Part shown: piece after piece, positions 1 through 8,096 of the stretch
How the letters are laid out: each line of letters opens with the position of its first letter
How positions within the stretch are numbered: the first letter of the stretch is position 1
NCBI GenBank assembly: GCA_965657965.1
Contig: CBFHQM010000005.1
Span: 49,461-113,460 of the forward strand
Length of the DNA: 64,000 bases
DNA from: UBA8752 sp965657965
GTDB taxonomy: Bacteria; Bacteroidota; Bacteroidia; Flavobacteriales_D; Sanyastnellaceae
Direction: 5' to 3'
Program-made: the position numbers and the translations under genes
Notes under the pieces: model-generated
Databases searched by the model: none
The model's input: the letters and a program-made list of their open reading frames with translations, nothing else
What the model was told of the DNA's origin: nothing

Positions 1-72
1 GATACCTGCACCAATGCCAGCGAGGCCTTTGGTAATGTTGGCTGCCTCCATGAGGATCATTGCGAGTTCCAT
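1..72 (-). CDS. atpE: ATP synthase F0 subunit c (partial, N-terminus only)
   Basis: Only the first 24 codons lie in the window; the gene runs off the left edge. The minus-strand reading from ATG at 72 ends MEAANITKGLAGIGAGI, the usual start of the first membrane helix of subunit c, whose ring of hairpins carries protons and turns the rotor. The proton-binding carboxylate lies in the missing part. It sits 33 bases downstream of atpB in the same direction, the standard F0 order, so it is almost certainly cotranscribed with it. Confidence 0.85.
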   Translation of the reverse strand, partial: MELAMILMEAANITKGLAGIGAGI

Positions 73-105
73 AAGGAAAGGATTAGGGGTTGATTAGGGT
101 AATGT

Positions 106-1248
106 TCAATGGTGGGCCTCTTGGGTTGCGTCACCGAAGTAAAGCGCGGCCAAAAGGGTAAATACGTACGCTTGCAAGAAAGCCACAAGCAATTCAATGA
201 AGTACATGAAGATCATGAACAACACAGAGAAAATTCCAGTTCCGATGCCCGCTGCCATGTGGGTACCGTAGTCACTGATGATGAAGACCAAAAAGGTCAA
301 CGCCAGAATGATGATGTGTCCCGCGCCGATGTTCGCCGTCAAACGAATCATCAAGACCGTTGGCTTCAACAGGATTCCCACGACTTCCACTGGCACCAAA
401 ATCAGCTTGATTGGGAGCGGGACCCCAGGGGGCCAAAAGATGTGTCCCCAATAGTGGCGGTTGCCCGACACCGTTGTGATGATGAAGACAAACGTGGCCA
501 AGGTCAGGGTTACCCCTACAGTGCCCGTCACATTGAATGCGCCGATAAACGGCACCAAGCCCAACAGGTTGCAGAGGAAAATGAAGAAGAACGTCGTCAA
601 CAGGAAAGGCAGGTAGCGGTCGGCCTTCTTTTCGCCAATGCTGGGAACGGCCACTTCATCTCGAATGAACAAAATGAGCGGCTCAAGGGCGTTTTGTAAC
701 CCCTTTGGCGCTTGTCCTTTTCTCTTCTTGTATGCCGACCCAACACGTGGGAAAATCAGCATCATGATGAGGATTACGATGAACATGCCCAACACGCTTT
801 TGCTGATGGACAAATCGTACACCTTCTCTACGGTGTTGCCCGATGCGTCTTTGGCATGAAGCACGCCATCCCCGTCGAGGTGATACGTCAAGTCTGTTTT
901 GTGTGAGTGATACTCGCCCGCTCCGTGACCACCCTCTGTGTGGTGGCCGTGATCCGCGTGCGCACCTTCCATGCCGTGGTCGGACATGTCCACATGGTCT
1001 TCGCCATGATGCAAAAGAGACGCGCTCGAGAAAACATCGAACCCATACTCCGGAGCATAGGAAATCACCGGCAAGGGAATGTGAACCGCAGAAGGACCAT
1101 CTCCCCAAAGGTGAATGTCGTGGGCGTCTGCAATGTGGTGAATGATGAATTCTCCTGGGTTCGGCTTGTCACCGCCAGAAGAGGCCATGGCAGTGCTGGT
1201 CAGGCCAAAACCCAACACGAGAGCCAAAACCCTCAAAGAAAACCGCAT
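106..1248 (-). CDS. atpB: ATP synthase F0 subunit a, with signal peptide and His-rich extension
   Basis: Subunit a forms the proton half-channels beside the c-ring in the inner membrane. I chose the ATG at 1248 (380 aa) because it begins a clear signal peptide, MRFSLRVLALVLGFGLTSTA; the longer reading from 1314 puts 22 unlikely residues before it. Residues about 80-118 are packed with His, Asp, Glu and Gly, an acidic and metal-binding-looking periplasmic stretch of the kind seen in long Bacteroidota AtpB proteins. The C-terminal half has the membrane helices. The essential arginine is seen in MIRLTANIGAGH (about residue 302), and the helix ELLVAFLQAYVF carries the conserved Glu and Gln. It lies between the AtpI-like gene and atpE. 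A near-consensus promoter -7 box lies at 1302-1309. Confidence 0.95.
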   Translation of the reverse strand: MRFSLRVLALVLGFGLTSTAMASSGGDKPNPGEFIIHHIADAHDIHLWGDGPSAVHIPLPVISYAPEYGFDVFSSASLLHHGEDHVDMSDHGMEGAHADHGHHTEGGHGAGEYHSHKTDLTYHLDGDGVLHAKDASGNTVEKVYDLSISKSVLGMFIVILIMMLIFPRVGSAYKKRKGQAPKGLQNALEPLILFIRDEVAVPSIGEKKADRYLPFLLTTFFFIFLCNLLGLVPFIGAFNVTGTVGVTLTLATFVFIITTVSGNRHYWGHIFWPPGVPLPIKLILVPVEVVGILLKPTVLMIRLTANIGAGHIIILALTFLVFIISDYGTHMAAGIGTGIFSVLFMIFMYFIELLVAFLQAYVFTLLAALYFGDATQEAHH

Positions 1249-1301
1249 GTTGCCGTTGTTTGGCAGTGTGTTGTTCACCATCGCCGTAGCGAATTTGGGT
1301 G

Positions 1302-1309
1302 CGAAGATA
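1302..1309 (-). promoter_or_regulatory. possible -7 box (TATCTTCG) upstream of atpB
   Basis: Read on the minus strand this is TATCTTCG, one base from the Bacteroidota -7 consensus TAnnTTTG, and it ends 53 bases before the atpB ATG. I see no good -33 TTTG at the right distance, so it may only be an internal promoter within the sprE-atp run. Confidence 0.3.
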
Positions 1310-1361
1310 GCCACCGCTTTCCTACTCTGTGGCCCTTTTCGTCACGAAGGACGCAGAAGTA

Positions 1362-1742
1362 TCAAATGTCCTTCGTTGGTGAAACTTCGTGGCGCATCGA
1401 TTCTGCCACCAAAACAGCTGTGAATGCTGCATAAATGAGATATGTCGCCAACGAAAATGGCTTCGGGTCTGGAAAGTCCGCAACGACATAAATCAGGATT
1501 CCAGTCAGCACAAGGCCCATTTTAATCAGCGTAGCCAACATCACATTCCGAATCAAAGCCCCGGGGCGCGATCCTGGTTTGGGTCGAAGGATCCATTCCA
1601 ACCCCCATGTGACGGCGGCCAAAAGAACCACGACAACCTGCAATGGCGTTCGGACGGCGTCCGTGAGCAACGGCTCTCCCAAAGTGGACACCACAATCCC
1701 TGCTCCAAGCGTGGTGACCGCCATCATTAAATGAAATTTCAT
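1362..1742 (-). CDS. small membrane protein of the ATP synthase cluster (AtpI-like)
   Basis: This 126-aa protein starts at MKFHLMMAVTTLGAG and has four hydrophobic segments, at roughly residues 3-20, 30-50, 64-87 and 95-115. It lies between atpZ and atpB, where Bacteroidota often carry a poorly conserved AtpI-type protein thought to help c-ring assembly. The start is supported by an ATGA overlap with the stop codon of atpZ (1739-1742), which implies translational coupling. The longer reading to 1859 runs against the atpZ frame and is not needed. The role is inferred from size, membrane topology and position; I see no catalytic motif. Confidence 0.75.
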   Translation of the reverse strand: MKFHLMMAVTTLGAGIVVSTLGEPLLTDAVRTPLQVVVVLLAAVTWGLEWILRPKPGSRPGALIRNVMLATLIKMGLVLTGILIYVVADFPDPKPFSLATYLIYAAFTAVLVAESMRHEVSPTKDI

Positions 1743-1972
1743 GCTTCTGAATCTTGAAGTACAACGACCAAAGACAAGGCTAGGCCCACCATCGCACCCA
1801 ATGCAGTGGCCCAAGCGACTTCGTGTGCGGAATGCGTGTCCCAAAGGCGGCCGAGCCAAGCTCCACCACCAATCATCGCCATCATGGTCATGGCCAACCC
1901 CATGTGCCGCATGACACTATTCGTGGGGTTCTTTCGACCCTTATGCGGTTTGTTGGAGTGGTCCTTGTTCAT
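1739..1972 (-). CDS. AtpZ/AtpI-family F0F1 ATPase-associated membrane protein
   Basis: The protein is about 77 aa: a basic cytoplasmic head (MNKDHSNKPHKGRKNP) and two membrane helices, the first with GLAMTMMAMIGGGAWLGRLWD. This resembles the AtpZ/AtpI family, small proteins encoded before F0 subunit a and implicated in c-ring assembly or Mg2+ uptake. ATG at 1972 and 1981 are both possible and both overlap the 3' end of the bactofilin gene; a later ATG at 1912 would avoid the overlap but remove the basic head. Its stop overlaps the start of the next gene by four bases. Confidence 0.8.
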   Translation of the reverse strand: MNKDHSNKPHKGRKNPTNSVMRHMGLAMTMMAMIGGGAWLGRLWDTHSAHEVAWATALGAMVGLALSLVVVLQDSEA

Positions 1973-2366
1973 GGTCCACACTCATCATCGGGGTTTCGTC
2001 CACGGTTTCTGTCTGACCGTCGTCTAACCGGCACATTCCTTCGATCTTGGCGCCGGCCTCTACGGCCATTCTGCCGTAGCGAATCTCTCCTTCCACCTCG
2101 CTAGAAGACTTTAAGCTCAGCAGCCCCACGACCCTCAAGTGGCCCTTGACACGGCCTTCAGACTCACAATCCATACAATCAACGCGCCCTTCAACACGGC
2201 CCTTCAATCCAATAACGAGGCGTCCCGTTGTGTGGATGTCGCCTACAAATTGGCCGTCGATTCGGATGCTGCCTTCGCTTCGGATGGTGCCCTCCACGAT
2301 GGTGCCTTCGACAATTCGATTGATGCCTTGCTCAATGCTGACGTCGTTGTTGCGGTGCCGTGCCAT
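1941..2366 (-). CDS. bactofilin family cytoskeletal protein
   Basis: This 141-aa protein is a bactofilin, a nucleotide-free polymer-forming beta-helix protein that scaffolds cell-envelope processes. After a short tail (MARHRNNDVSIEQGINRIVE) it has the repeating pattern of the family: GTIVEGTIRSEGSIRIDGQ, then GRLVIGLKGRVEGRVDC, GRVKGHLRVVGLL, EVEGEIRYGRMAVEAGAKIEG. The length is typical. It begins 21 bases after the sprE stop and overlaps atpZ, so it sits inside the same run. A gene order of M23 peptidase, sprE, bactofilin and ATP synthase recurs in Bacteroidota, consistent with a role in anchoring envelope machinery. Confidence 0.9.
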   Translation of the reverse strand: MARHRNNDVSIEQGINRIVEGTIVEGTIRSEGSIRIDGQFVGDIHTTGRLVIGLKGRVEGRVDCMDCESEGRVKGHLRVVGLLSLKSSSEVEGEIRYGRMAVEAGAKIEGMCRLDDGQTETVDETPMMSVDHEQGPLQQTA

Positions 2367-2387
2367 GGTCTGATTCCGTTCTAAGCG

Positions 2388-5081
2388 TTACTCCCGAAGG
2401 TAAGACTGTTCGAAGAATTGCATGTACCCCTCAATGTCTTTGCCTTTGAAGAGCTCCACGTAGTTCTCGGTGTGGATCACGAAAATGTCGAAGCCGCTGG
2501 TGTTGAGGTCCATCATGGCCTCCCGGTTCGACGTCAACAACTTGAAGTAATCCAGAGCACGGTCTTTCCTCGGAAAGTTCTTGACCAACACCAACTGATT
2601 CTCTCGGTCCAGCAAATTGCTGGTCACTTTTAGCTTGGCGCTCGCAAAAAACTGTCGGTTGAAATCGGCGAGGTCGGCCTTGGTTTTGTCGGCCCCCCCC
2701 TCCTTCACAGGAATGATGACCCCCAGATAGTGCTCCAAAACGGGCTTGTCCGAGAAATTGCCAAAGTCTGGAAGCGAAGGCACCGCGTCCTTCTCTTTCC
2801 CTGGCTTCTTCTCATTCAGCCCCAAGCCACTCAAAATTTCGGATGCAGCCAAGCCCTGTTCTGTGGAATCACAGGATGCAACCACCTCCTTGAGGGCCTC
2901 GATGTAATTGACGCGACCTCTGGCGCGGCCGTCAAGCCAACCAATACATTGGGCCCGTAAAAATCGATAACGACACTCTTGGGTGTGGTCGGGCACCGTG
3001 TCCAACAACACGTTGATTTCGCTCAAGAGATCTTGGTAGTCCTTTTGGGCGTAATACCGAATCAGGTGTTGCTCGTAAGCAGCCAGTTCGTCAATGCGGC
3101 GCTGCTCTTCGAAATCGACGAAGTCAGGGTCTTCAACCAGCTTTGCCCACTCACTGTCTGGGTAAAGCAGAGAGATTTGATCTGCCCAGTATTGAGAGTT
3201 ACACGTGCTACAAAACGGATTCTGGTAGTTTTCTGTCTCTTCCAAAAACGAATAAGTCCGGTACAACTGATAGTGAGCGAGAGGGTGTTCCTCGCTTTCG
3301 TCATATCGGTCAATCAAATCAACCCAAGCTTCGATGGCATTGTCGGTGTCTTCCAGCTTTTCCTTGTAGATGACCCCGCTTTGATAAACCGCGGTGGCTG
3401 TTTGCACATCGGCCTGATCTCTTTGCTCTTCGGAACACGGCAAAGCCTCGAGCAAAGCCTCCGGAGTGGGCAACTCCCCTCCGCTTCCCAACAGATCTTC
3501 AGAACTTACGTCTTGAGCAGCGTCTTCAATCGCAGCAAAACCCGAGGCCATTTTCCGACTCCGTCTCCAGTTGTCCTCCAACGCTCGGTCTCCCCACAAA
3601 TCCAAGAAGTTTGACTGCCCCGCTTCACGGAGCCTCGGGTTGTAAGGCCAAAACGCGGTGGCGCTTCCTGGACCAGCTAGACTTTCCTGACGCGCCTCTT
3701 CCGCGATTCGCTCTGCCTCCTCTTCTGCCGCTTCTTGAGCCAGCCGAAGGCCCTCAATGATGTCTTCCATCCTGGCATATCGGGCGTCCTCATCCAAATC
3801 GCACAATTCTCTCAGGCTATCGTTGCGAAGAACAATGGTCAACTGCTCCACGAGTTCCGTCAGGCTCTTTGCGTTGTTTCTGACCTCCGCATATCTCGGG
3901 TGGTCCTCATTCATGTTGGACAGGGTGCTGTCGTAATAAGCTTGCGCCAACTCGTACTCCCTGTCTTCCAAGTGCAGATCGGCCAAAGCCAAAAAACTCT
4001 TCATCCTCGGTCTGCGGTTTCCTGAATCCTCTGCCAAGGCATCCCGCAAGTAATCCATGCCCAGCTCCCGATTCAACTCCTCCAGTTCAATTTGAGCAAG
4101 GGCGTAATAAATCTGGTCGCGATAAGCCTCGTTCTTGTCGTCTTCGATCATGTCGAAAAAAAGCGCCTTGATCTCCTCGCTGTCTCCTCGTCTTCGGTCA
4201 AAAGCCTGTGCTTGCTGCATTCGGGCTTGAAACTCCATTTCATAAGGTGTCTTGAGTTTGACCACCTGCTCAAACATCTCAATGGCCTCGCGATTGCTCC
4301 CGTATTCTCTCTTGAGCTGTGCCAACACAAACATTGGGCGCGCCCGGTCTCGCTTGGGCTTAATCATGGGGATGGCCCGCTCCAAAGACCGCATGGCCTC
4401 TTCCGTATTGCTCTGGGTCAAGTGGAATTCCGCTTGAACCATAAAAGCGTCCGCGCGCAATTCATCCGAAGCGTCGCGTTCACCTACCGCCTTCAACAGC
4501 GCCGAATTCGCTTTGGGCATGTTGCCCATGGCCATGTAGGTTCTGGCCAACCAAGACCCGGCTGCCACTTGGCTATCGGGTTCCTTGTGCACCCTTTGGA
4601 GGTACTTGAACACCTCCTCCGCCTTAGACAAGTCTCCTTTGTAGAAGTGTCCTTTTCCAATCAACGTGTAGTTGTCGTCAATCCAGCGGTTCAACTGAGG
4701 GCGCTTAAAATCCTTTTGAAGGCTTCTTGGCGGTGTCATGGCATGACGGTCAACCACCCGGGAGCATTTTTCAATGGCCCGCTCCATCAATGGGTAGAGG
4801 AACTCAGCCTGATCTTCTGTCCCGTACAAAAACAGCGGAATCACTTCGTCCCAGTTCTCCTCTTGCGTCTCCGCCAGTTTTTGATCGGCCTCCTCCATCG
4901 CCAAACGGGCAAAGTGAAAACCATTGAATCGAGAAGTTGTGTTGTGATAGGCGCGGTAAAACCGGCCGTCGCGCTGGGTGGTGCACCCAGCCAAAACGAC
5001 AAACAAGGACAAAATTCCCAATCTGTTCACCACAGCGCGTGAGCGAAACCGAAAGGGGGGACGTGGGGACGTGGGGTTCAT
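2388..5081 (-). CDS. sprE: T9SS-associated TPR lipoprotein, SprE/PorW family
   Basis: This 897-aa protein starts with a lipoprotein signal ending LFVVLAGC (Cys near residue 33), so it should be anchored on the periplasmic side of a membrane. Just after it comes YRAYHNTTSRFNGFHFARLA, the signature of SprE (Flavobacterium) and PorW (Porphyromonas), needed for type IX secretion and gliding. Residues about 90-420 are tetratricopeptide helices, followed by a charged middle and more TPR-like helices to about residue 760; the C-terminus is a small mixed domain. It is transcribed away from the M23 gene and towards bactofilin. Other T9SS core genes (gldK-N, sprA, sprT) are not in the window. Confidence 0.85.
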   Translation of the reverse strand: MNPTSPRPPFRFRSRAVVNRLGILSLFVVLAGCTTQRDGRFYRAYHNTTSRFNGFHFARLAMEEADQKLAETQEENWDEVIPLFLYGTEDQAEFLYPLMERAIEKCSRVVDRHAMTPPRSLQKDFKRPQLNRWIDDNYTLIGKGHFYKGDLSKAEEVFKYLQRVHKEPDSQVAAGSWLARTYMAMGNMPKANSALLKAVGERDASDELRADAFMVQAEFHLTQSNTEEAMRSLERAIPMIKPKRDRARPMFVLAQLKREYGSNREAIEMFEQVVKLKTPYEMEFQARMQQAQAFDRRRGDSEEIKALFFDMIEDDKNEAYRDQIYYALAQIELEELNRELGMDYLRDALAEDSGNRRPRMKSFLALADLHLEDREYELAQAYYDSTLSNMNEDHPRYAEVRNNAKSLTELVEQLTIVLRNDSLRELCDLDEDARYARMEDIIEGLRLAQEAAEEEAERIAEEARQESLAGPGSATAFWPYNPRLREAGQSNFLDLWGDRALEDNWRRSRKMASGFAAIEDAAQDVSSEDLLGSGGELPTPEALLEALPCSEEQRDQADVQTATAVYQSGVIYKEKLEDTDNAIEAWVDLIDRYDESEEHPLAHYQLYRTYSFLEETENYQNPFCSTCNSQYWADQISLLYPDSEWAKLVEDPDFVDFEEQRRIDELAAYEQHLIRYYAQKDYQDLLSEINVLLDTVPDHTQECRYRFLRAQCIGWLDGRARGRVNYIEALKEVVASCDSTEQGLAASEILSGLGLNEKKPGKEKDAVPSLPDFGNFSDKPVLEHYLGVIIPVKEGGADKTKADLADFNRQFFASAKLKVTSNLLDRENQLVLVKNFPRKDRALDYFKLLTSNREAMMDLNTSGFDIFVIHTENYVELFKGKDIEGYMQFFEQSYLRE

Positions 5082-5172
5082 GTTGTGCCAATGTTCCGAG
5101 CGACCAACTCAGAAGCCGCGAAAATATTGCATTCCACGCGGGACAAACACAAATTCGATGGTGTTCCATGCG

Positions 5173-6069
5173 ATGTCGTCCATCTTTGACACGCAGATGC
5201 AACAGAAAGACAGCCAAAATCAAAAGACGAGTCGGTCCGAAAAGCGTCGGTACCGCTTGATCCTACAGGAAGAAGGTTCTTTTGCCGAACAATGGGCAAT
5301 GCGGGTACAGCCCAGTCAATTGAAATGGCTTTTGGGTTTCTCTGTCATGACCATAGCGCTGCTCACCTATGGCCTTGTGGCGTTAACCCCTCTTCGAGAA
5401 ACCATCGTTCCCGGCTATTTGACCACGGAGTCTCGAGAGATGCAAGCCGCCGCGCTTCGTACCGCAGATTCCCTTACCGGTGTTCTCGAAGTCCAAGGCC
5501 GCTACATTGAGAACTTTCGCGCCATTCTATCCGGAGACCTTCCCCCGCAAGCGATAAACCTGGGCCCCGACATTGCCCCCGCCACTTCGCCCTCCACATC
5601 ATTTAACCCACAAGGCAATGGGCCCCTCGACGAACTCCGGTCCCGTGTAGAGGAGGAAGATGCATTTGCCATTGGCAAACCCGGAAGTCTAGACAACTCT
5701 GGACTTTTCTTGCCCCCAGTCGAAGGGCAGATTTCATCGGAGTGGAACCCCAGTGTTGGACACTGGGGCATTGATTTGGTCGCGCCTGAAAACAGCCCTG
5801 TTCGCGCAGTTGCTTCAGGAACGGTTCTTTTTGCCGGGTTTACTTCTGGTGGTGGACACACGGTGATGGTACAACACCCGGACGATCGGGTCTCTGTCTA
5901 CATGCACAACAGCCGTGTAGAGGTTCAGTCTGGAGATCGCGTAGCACAGGGCGCTTTGCTGGCTTTTATCGGAAACTCAGGAGACCACAGCACCGGTCCT
6001 CACCTTCATTTTGAATGGTGGGAATCGGGGAGGTCCATTGATCCCCAAATGAGGATGTCTATAGACTGA
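5173..6069 (+). CDS. M23-family peptidoglycan metallopeptidase, membrane-anchored
   Basis: I place the start at ATG 5173 (298 aa); ATGs at 5158 and 5197 are alternatives. A basic cytoplasmic tail precedes one membrane helix (LLGFSVMTIALLTYGLVAL), a periplasmic linker and a C-terminal lysostaphin-type domain at about residues 190-295. The zinc ligands and active-site motifs are present: HWGIDL (HxxxD), YMHNS and HLHFEWW. It should cut peptide bonds in peptidoglycan cross-links. It is divergent from sprE with under 100 bases between the starts and ends 8 bases before the convergent PfkB gene. M23 genes next to sprE are common in Bacteroidota. Confidence 0.9.
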   Translation: MSSIFDTQMQQKDSQNQKTSRSEKRRYRLILQEEGSFAEQWAMRVQPSQLKWLLGFSVMTIALLTYGLVALTPLRETIVPGYLTTESREMQAAALRTADSLTGVLEVQGRYIENFRAILSGDLPPQAINLGPDIAPATSPSTSFNPQGNGPLDELRSRVEEEDAFAIGKPGSLDNSGLFLPPVEGQISSEWNPSVGHWGIDLVAPENSPVRAVASGTVLFAGFTSGGGHTVMVQHPDDRVSVYMHNSRVEVQSGDRVAQGALLAFIGNSGDHSTGPHLHFEWWESGRSIDPQMRMSID

Positions 6070-6076
6070 GGGGCGA

Positions 6077-7033
6077 TTAAGCCTCTACCCGCTCTGTTTT
6101 CCAGGTTGTCATGCGCCGGAAGGCATCAATCCGGTCCTCGATCGCCATCGGGTCTACAGACCGAATTCCCTCTGTGCCAAACGCTTCGCACGTAAAGCTG
6201 GCCAATGCACTGCCCACAACCACAGCCTGCTTAAGCGTTTCGAAGTCGGCGCTTCCCTTGCGCGCTACGTGTCCAATGAAGCCGCCTGCAAAAGTGTCAC
6301 CGGCACCCGTGGGGTCCACGACATCTTCCAGGGGCAGTGCGGGGCAGAAAAAGTATTGGACCTCTTCGCCATCCATGTGAAACAAGAAAGCACCGTGTTC
6401 TCCCTTTTTGATCACGAGATAACGCGGACCCATCCCCAGAATCACCCGCGCTGCCTTGATTAAACTGCGCTCACCGCTTAACTGGCGCGCCTCTTCGTCA
6501 TTGATCGTCAACACGTCCACCCTAGAAATCACCGCTTTCAAAGGTTCCATCGCGATGTCCATCCAGAAGTTCATGGTGTCCAACACCACGAGCTCGGGCC
6601 GTTCATTCATCTGATCCAACACCGAAGACTGGAGCGTCGGGTCGATGTTGCCCAGCATCACATATCGTGCGTTTCTCCAGTCCTCTGGAATCTCAGGCTT
6701 GAAATCCGCGAGAACATTCAACTCTGTCGCCAAAGTGTCCCGGCCATTCATGTCCAAATGATAGGAACCCGACCAGAAAAAACTCTTGCCTCCTTGTGGG
6801 CAAGCAACACCCTCCAAGTCCATGCCCGCCTCGGCCATGTTCTCGAGCTCTGTTTTTGGAAAATCTTCGCCTATGACACTCACCAGACCCGTGCGCATGC
6901 CCAAACGGCTTGCAGACCAGCCAATGTAGGTGCCCGCACCCCCCACGATTCTTTCGCGTTCACCAAATGGCGTTTTGATCGAATCAAAAGCAACGGTACC
7001 CACGACAACAACGGAAGGAGAATTCCAAGACAT
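6077..7033 (-). CDS. PfkB-family carbohydrate/nucleoside kinase
   Basis: A 318-aa ribokinase-fold enzyme starting at MSWNSPSVVVVGTVAFDSI. The N-terminal sugar-binding motif (VGGAGTYIGWSASRLG) and the C-terminal PfkB signature DPTGAGDTFAGGF, with the catalytic Asp and anion hole, are both intact. The substrate cannot be read from sequence; adenosine, ribose or a fructose derivative are all possible. The longer frame start at 7096 would run through the promoter region and lacks sense. A full Bacteroidota promoter lies at 7054-7087, with the -7 box 20 bases before the ATG, which supports this start. The gene is convergent with the M23 peptidase. Confidence 0.88.
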   Translation of the reverse strand: MSWNSPSVVVVGTVAFDSIKTPFGERERIVGGAGTYIGWSASRLGMRTGLVSVIGEDFPKTELENMAEAGMDLEGVACPQGGKSFFWSGSYHLDMNGRDTLATELNVLADFKPEIPEDWRNARYVMLGNIDPTLQSSVLDQMNERPELVVLDTMNFWMDIAMEPLKAVISRVDVLTINDEEARQLSGERSLIKAARVILGMGPRYLVIKKGEHGAFLFHMDGEEVQYFFCPALPLEDVVDPTGAGDTFAGGFIGHVARKGSADFETLKQAVVVGSALASFTCEAFGTEGIRSVDPMAIEDRIDAFRRMTTWKTERVEA

Positions 7034-7053
7034 CTTGAATTGATTTAAGGTCG

Positions 7054-7087
7054 CAAAGGTAATCCACGACGCGACCACGGATTCAAA
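7054..7087 (-). promoter_or_regulatory. promoter of the PfkB-family gene
   Basis: On the minus strand this reads TTTG (7087-7084), 22 bases, then TACCTTTG (7061-7054), an exact match to the Bacteroidota TTTG / TAnnTTTG promoter. The ATG is 20 bases beyond the -7 box. Confidence 0.7.
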
Positions 7088-7118
7088 TTGCGCCAAATGC
7101 CGAAACAGCGTATCTTTG
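7088..7118 (+). promoter_or_regulatory. promoter of tRNA-Asn
   Basis: TTG at 7088-7090, a 20-base spacer and TATCTTTG at 7111-7118 match the Bacteroidota promoter. The -33 element touches the -33 element of the divergent PfkB promoter. The mature tRNA starts 28 bases after the -7 box. Confidence 0.7.
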
Positions 7119-7146
7119 CGCTCCTTCAGAAATGAAGAATGAGCAT

Positions 7147-7220
7147 TCCCCTATAGCTCAGCTGGTTAGAGCGACTGACTGTTAATCAGTAGGTCCCTGG
7201 TTCGAGTCCAGGTGGGGGAG
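7147..7220 (+). tRNA. tRNA-Asn (GTT)
   Basis: A 74-base cloverleaf. The acceptor arm TCCCCTA pairs with TGGGGGA, the anticodon stem ACTGA pairs with TCAGT, and the loop CTGTTAA gives anticodon GTT at 7181-7183. The T-arm has GGTTCGAGTCC. No CCA is encoded. It has its own promoter and is followed at once by a terminator. Confidence 0.97.
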
Positions 7221-7224
7221 CAAC

Positions 7225-7256
7225 AAAAAACCCCGGGATGAACCCGGGGTTTTTTT
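7225..7256. terminator. bidirectional rho-independent terminator
   Basis: A perfect 7-bp stem, CCCCGGG and CCCGGGG, with loop ATGAA is flanked by six A and seven T. It can stop tRNA-Asn transcription on the plus strand and response-regulator transcription on the minus strand. Confidence 0.9.
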
Positions 7257-7284
7257 ATGTCCTTAAGTCTCTGTTTACCAGAGC

Positions 7285-8034
7285 TTAGAGCAGGTTGATT
7301 CTGCTGGCCAAGATGTCCTTGTAGCTACCACCAATCGGAATTTCCTTCTCCATTCCTCGCACCTGAATCATCGAGTATTTGATGCTGTGAATGGCATCTA
7401 AGTTCACGATGTAGCTTCTGTGAACCCGCATAAACCGACGCTCGTTCAGCTTGTTCTCTACGTCCTTCATGGTGCTGTGGATCGTGTAACTCTGTTCTGG
7501 AGTGTGCACCACAACGTAATCTTTTAGCGCCTCGATGAAAAGCAGGTTGTCGAATTCGATCCGCATCAAGCGGCTCCGGTTCTTCACAAACAAGTACTCT
7601 GCCGTTTCCTTGTGCTCCGCCATATTCCGGAGGAACTCGTTTTCAAGACGTGCTTCCTGTTCTTTGGAGAACTTGTGCAGCGCCATTTCGATGCTGGTCT
7701 GCAAGTCCACGTCTTTAAACGGCTTCAAAATGTAGCCATGCGGCTCGGCGAGCTTCGCCTCTCCCAGCGTGCTGCGGTCTGCATATGCCGTCAGAAAAAT
7801 AATCGGCACGTCCAATGTGCGCTTGATCTCTTCTGCTGCTGCAATGCCATTCATGTCGCCCTTCAACATGATGTCCATCAAGACAACATCTGGCCTGTGC
7901 CGAACCGCCAAGTCAATGGCGTCTTCTCCGTTGTCTGCCGATGCTACAACGTTGTAGCCAATTTTTTCAAGGGTCTGCTCAATGTCCTTGCGAACAATGC
8001 TTTCGTCTTCGGTAACCAGAATATTGATGGCCAT
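7285..8034 (-). CDS. response regulator, receiver plus LytTR DNA-binding domain
   Basis: This 249-aa protein has a receiver domain at residues 1-120 (acidic pocket TEDES, phosphoacceptor Asp in VLMDIML, Thr in FLTAYAD, Lys in YILKPF) and a LytTR DNA-binding domain at about 150-249 (FMRVHRSYIVNLDAI, typical recognition region). A helical linker joins them. It starts 62 bases downstream of the PAS kinase stop on the same strand, so the two should form a two-component pair. LytTR regulators usually bind direct repeats near promoters; the target genes cannot be read here. Confidence 0.92.
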   Translation of the reverse strand: MAINILVTEDESIVRKDIEQTLEKIGYNVVASADNGEDAIDLAVRHRPDVVLMDIMLKGDMNGIAAAEEIKRTLDVPIIFLTAYADRSTLGEAKLAEPHGYILKPFKDVDLQTSIEMALHKFSKEQEARLENEFLRNMAEHKETAEYLFVKNRSRLMRIEFDNLLFIEALKDYVVVHTPEQSYTIHSTMKDVENKLNERRFMRVHRSYIVNLDAIHSIKYSMIQVRGMEKEIPIGGSYKDILASRINLL

Positions 8035-8096
8035 GCGTTGATTTCAAGAGGGTTTGAAGCCAGAAAACCTCGAATCATTCGATGGACTTCACTCCA

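Noticed and set aside
4092..5042. Plus-strand 316-codon open frame
   Set aside because: It is antisense to sprE, whose lipobox and SprE signature are clear; the plus-strand product has no recognisable fold or start context.
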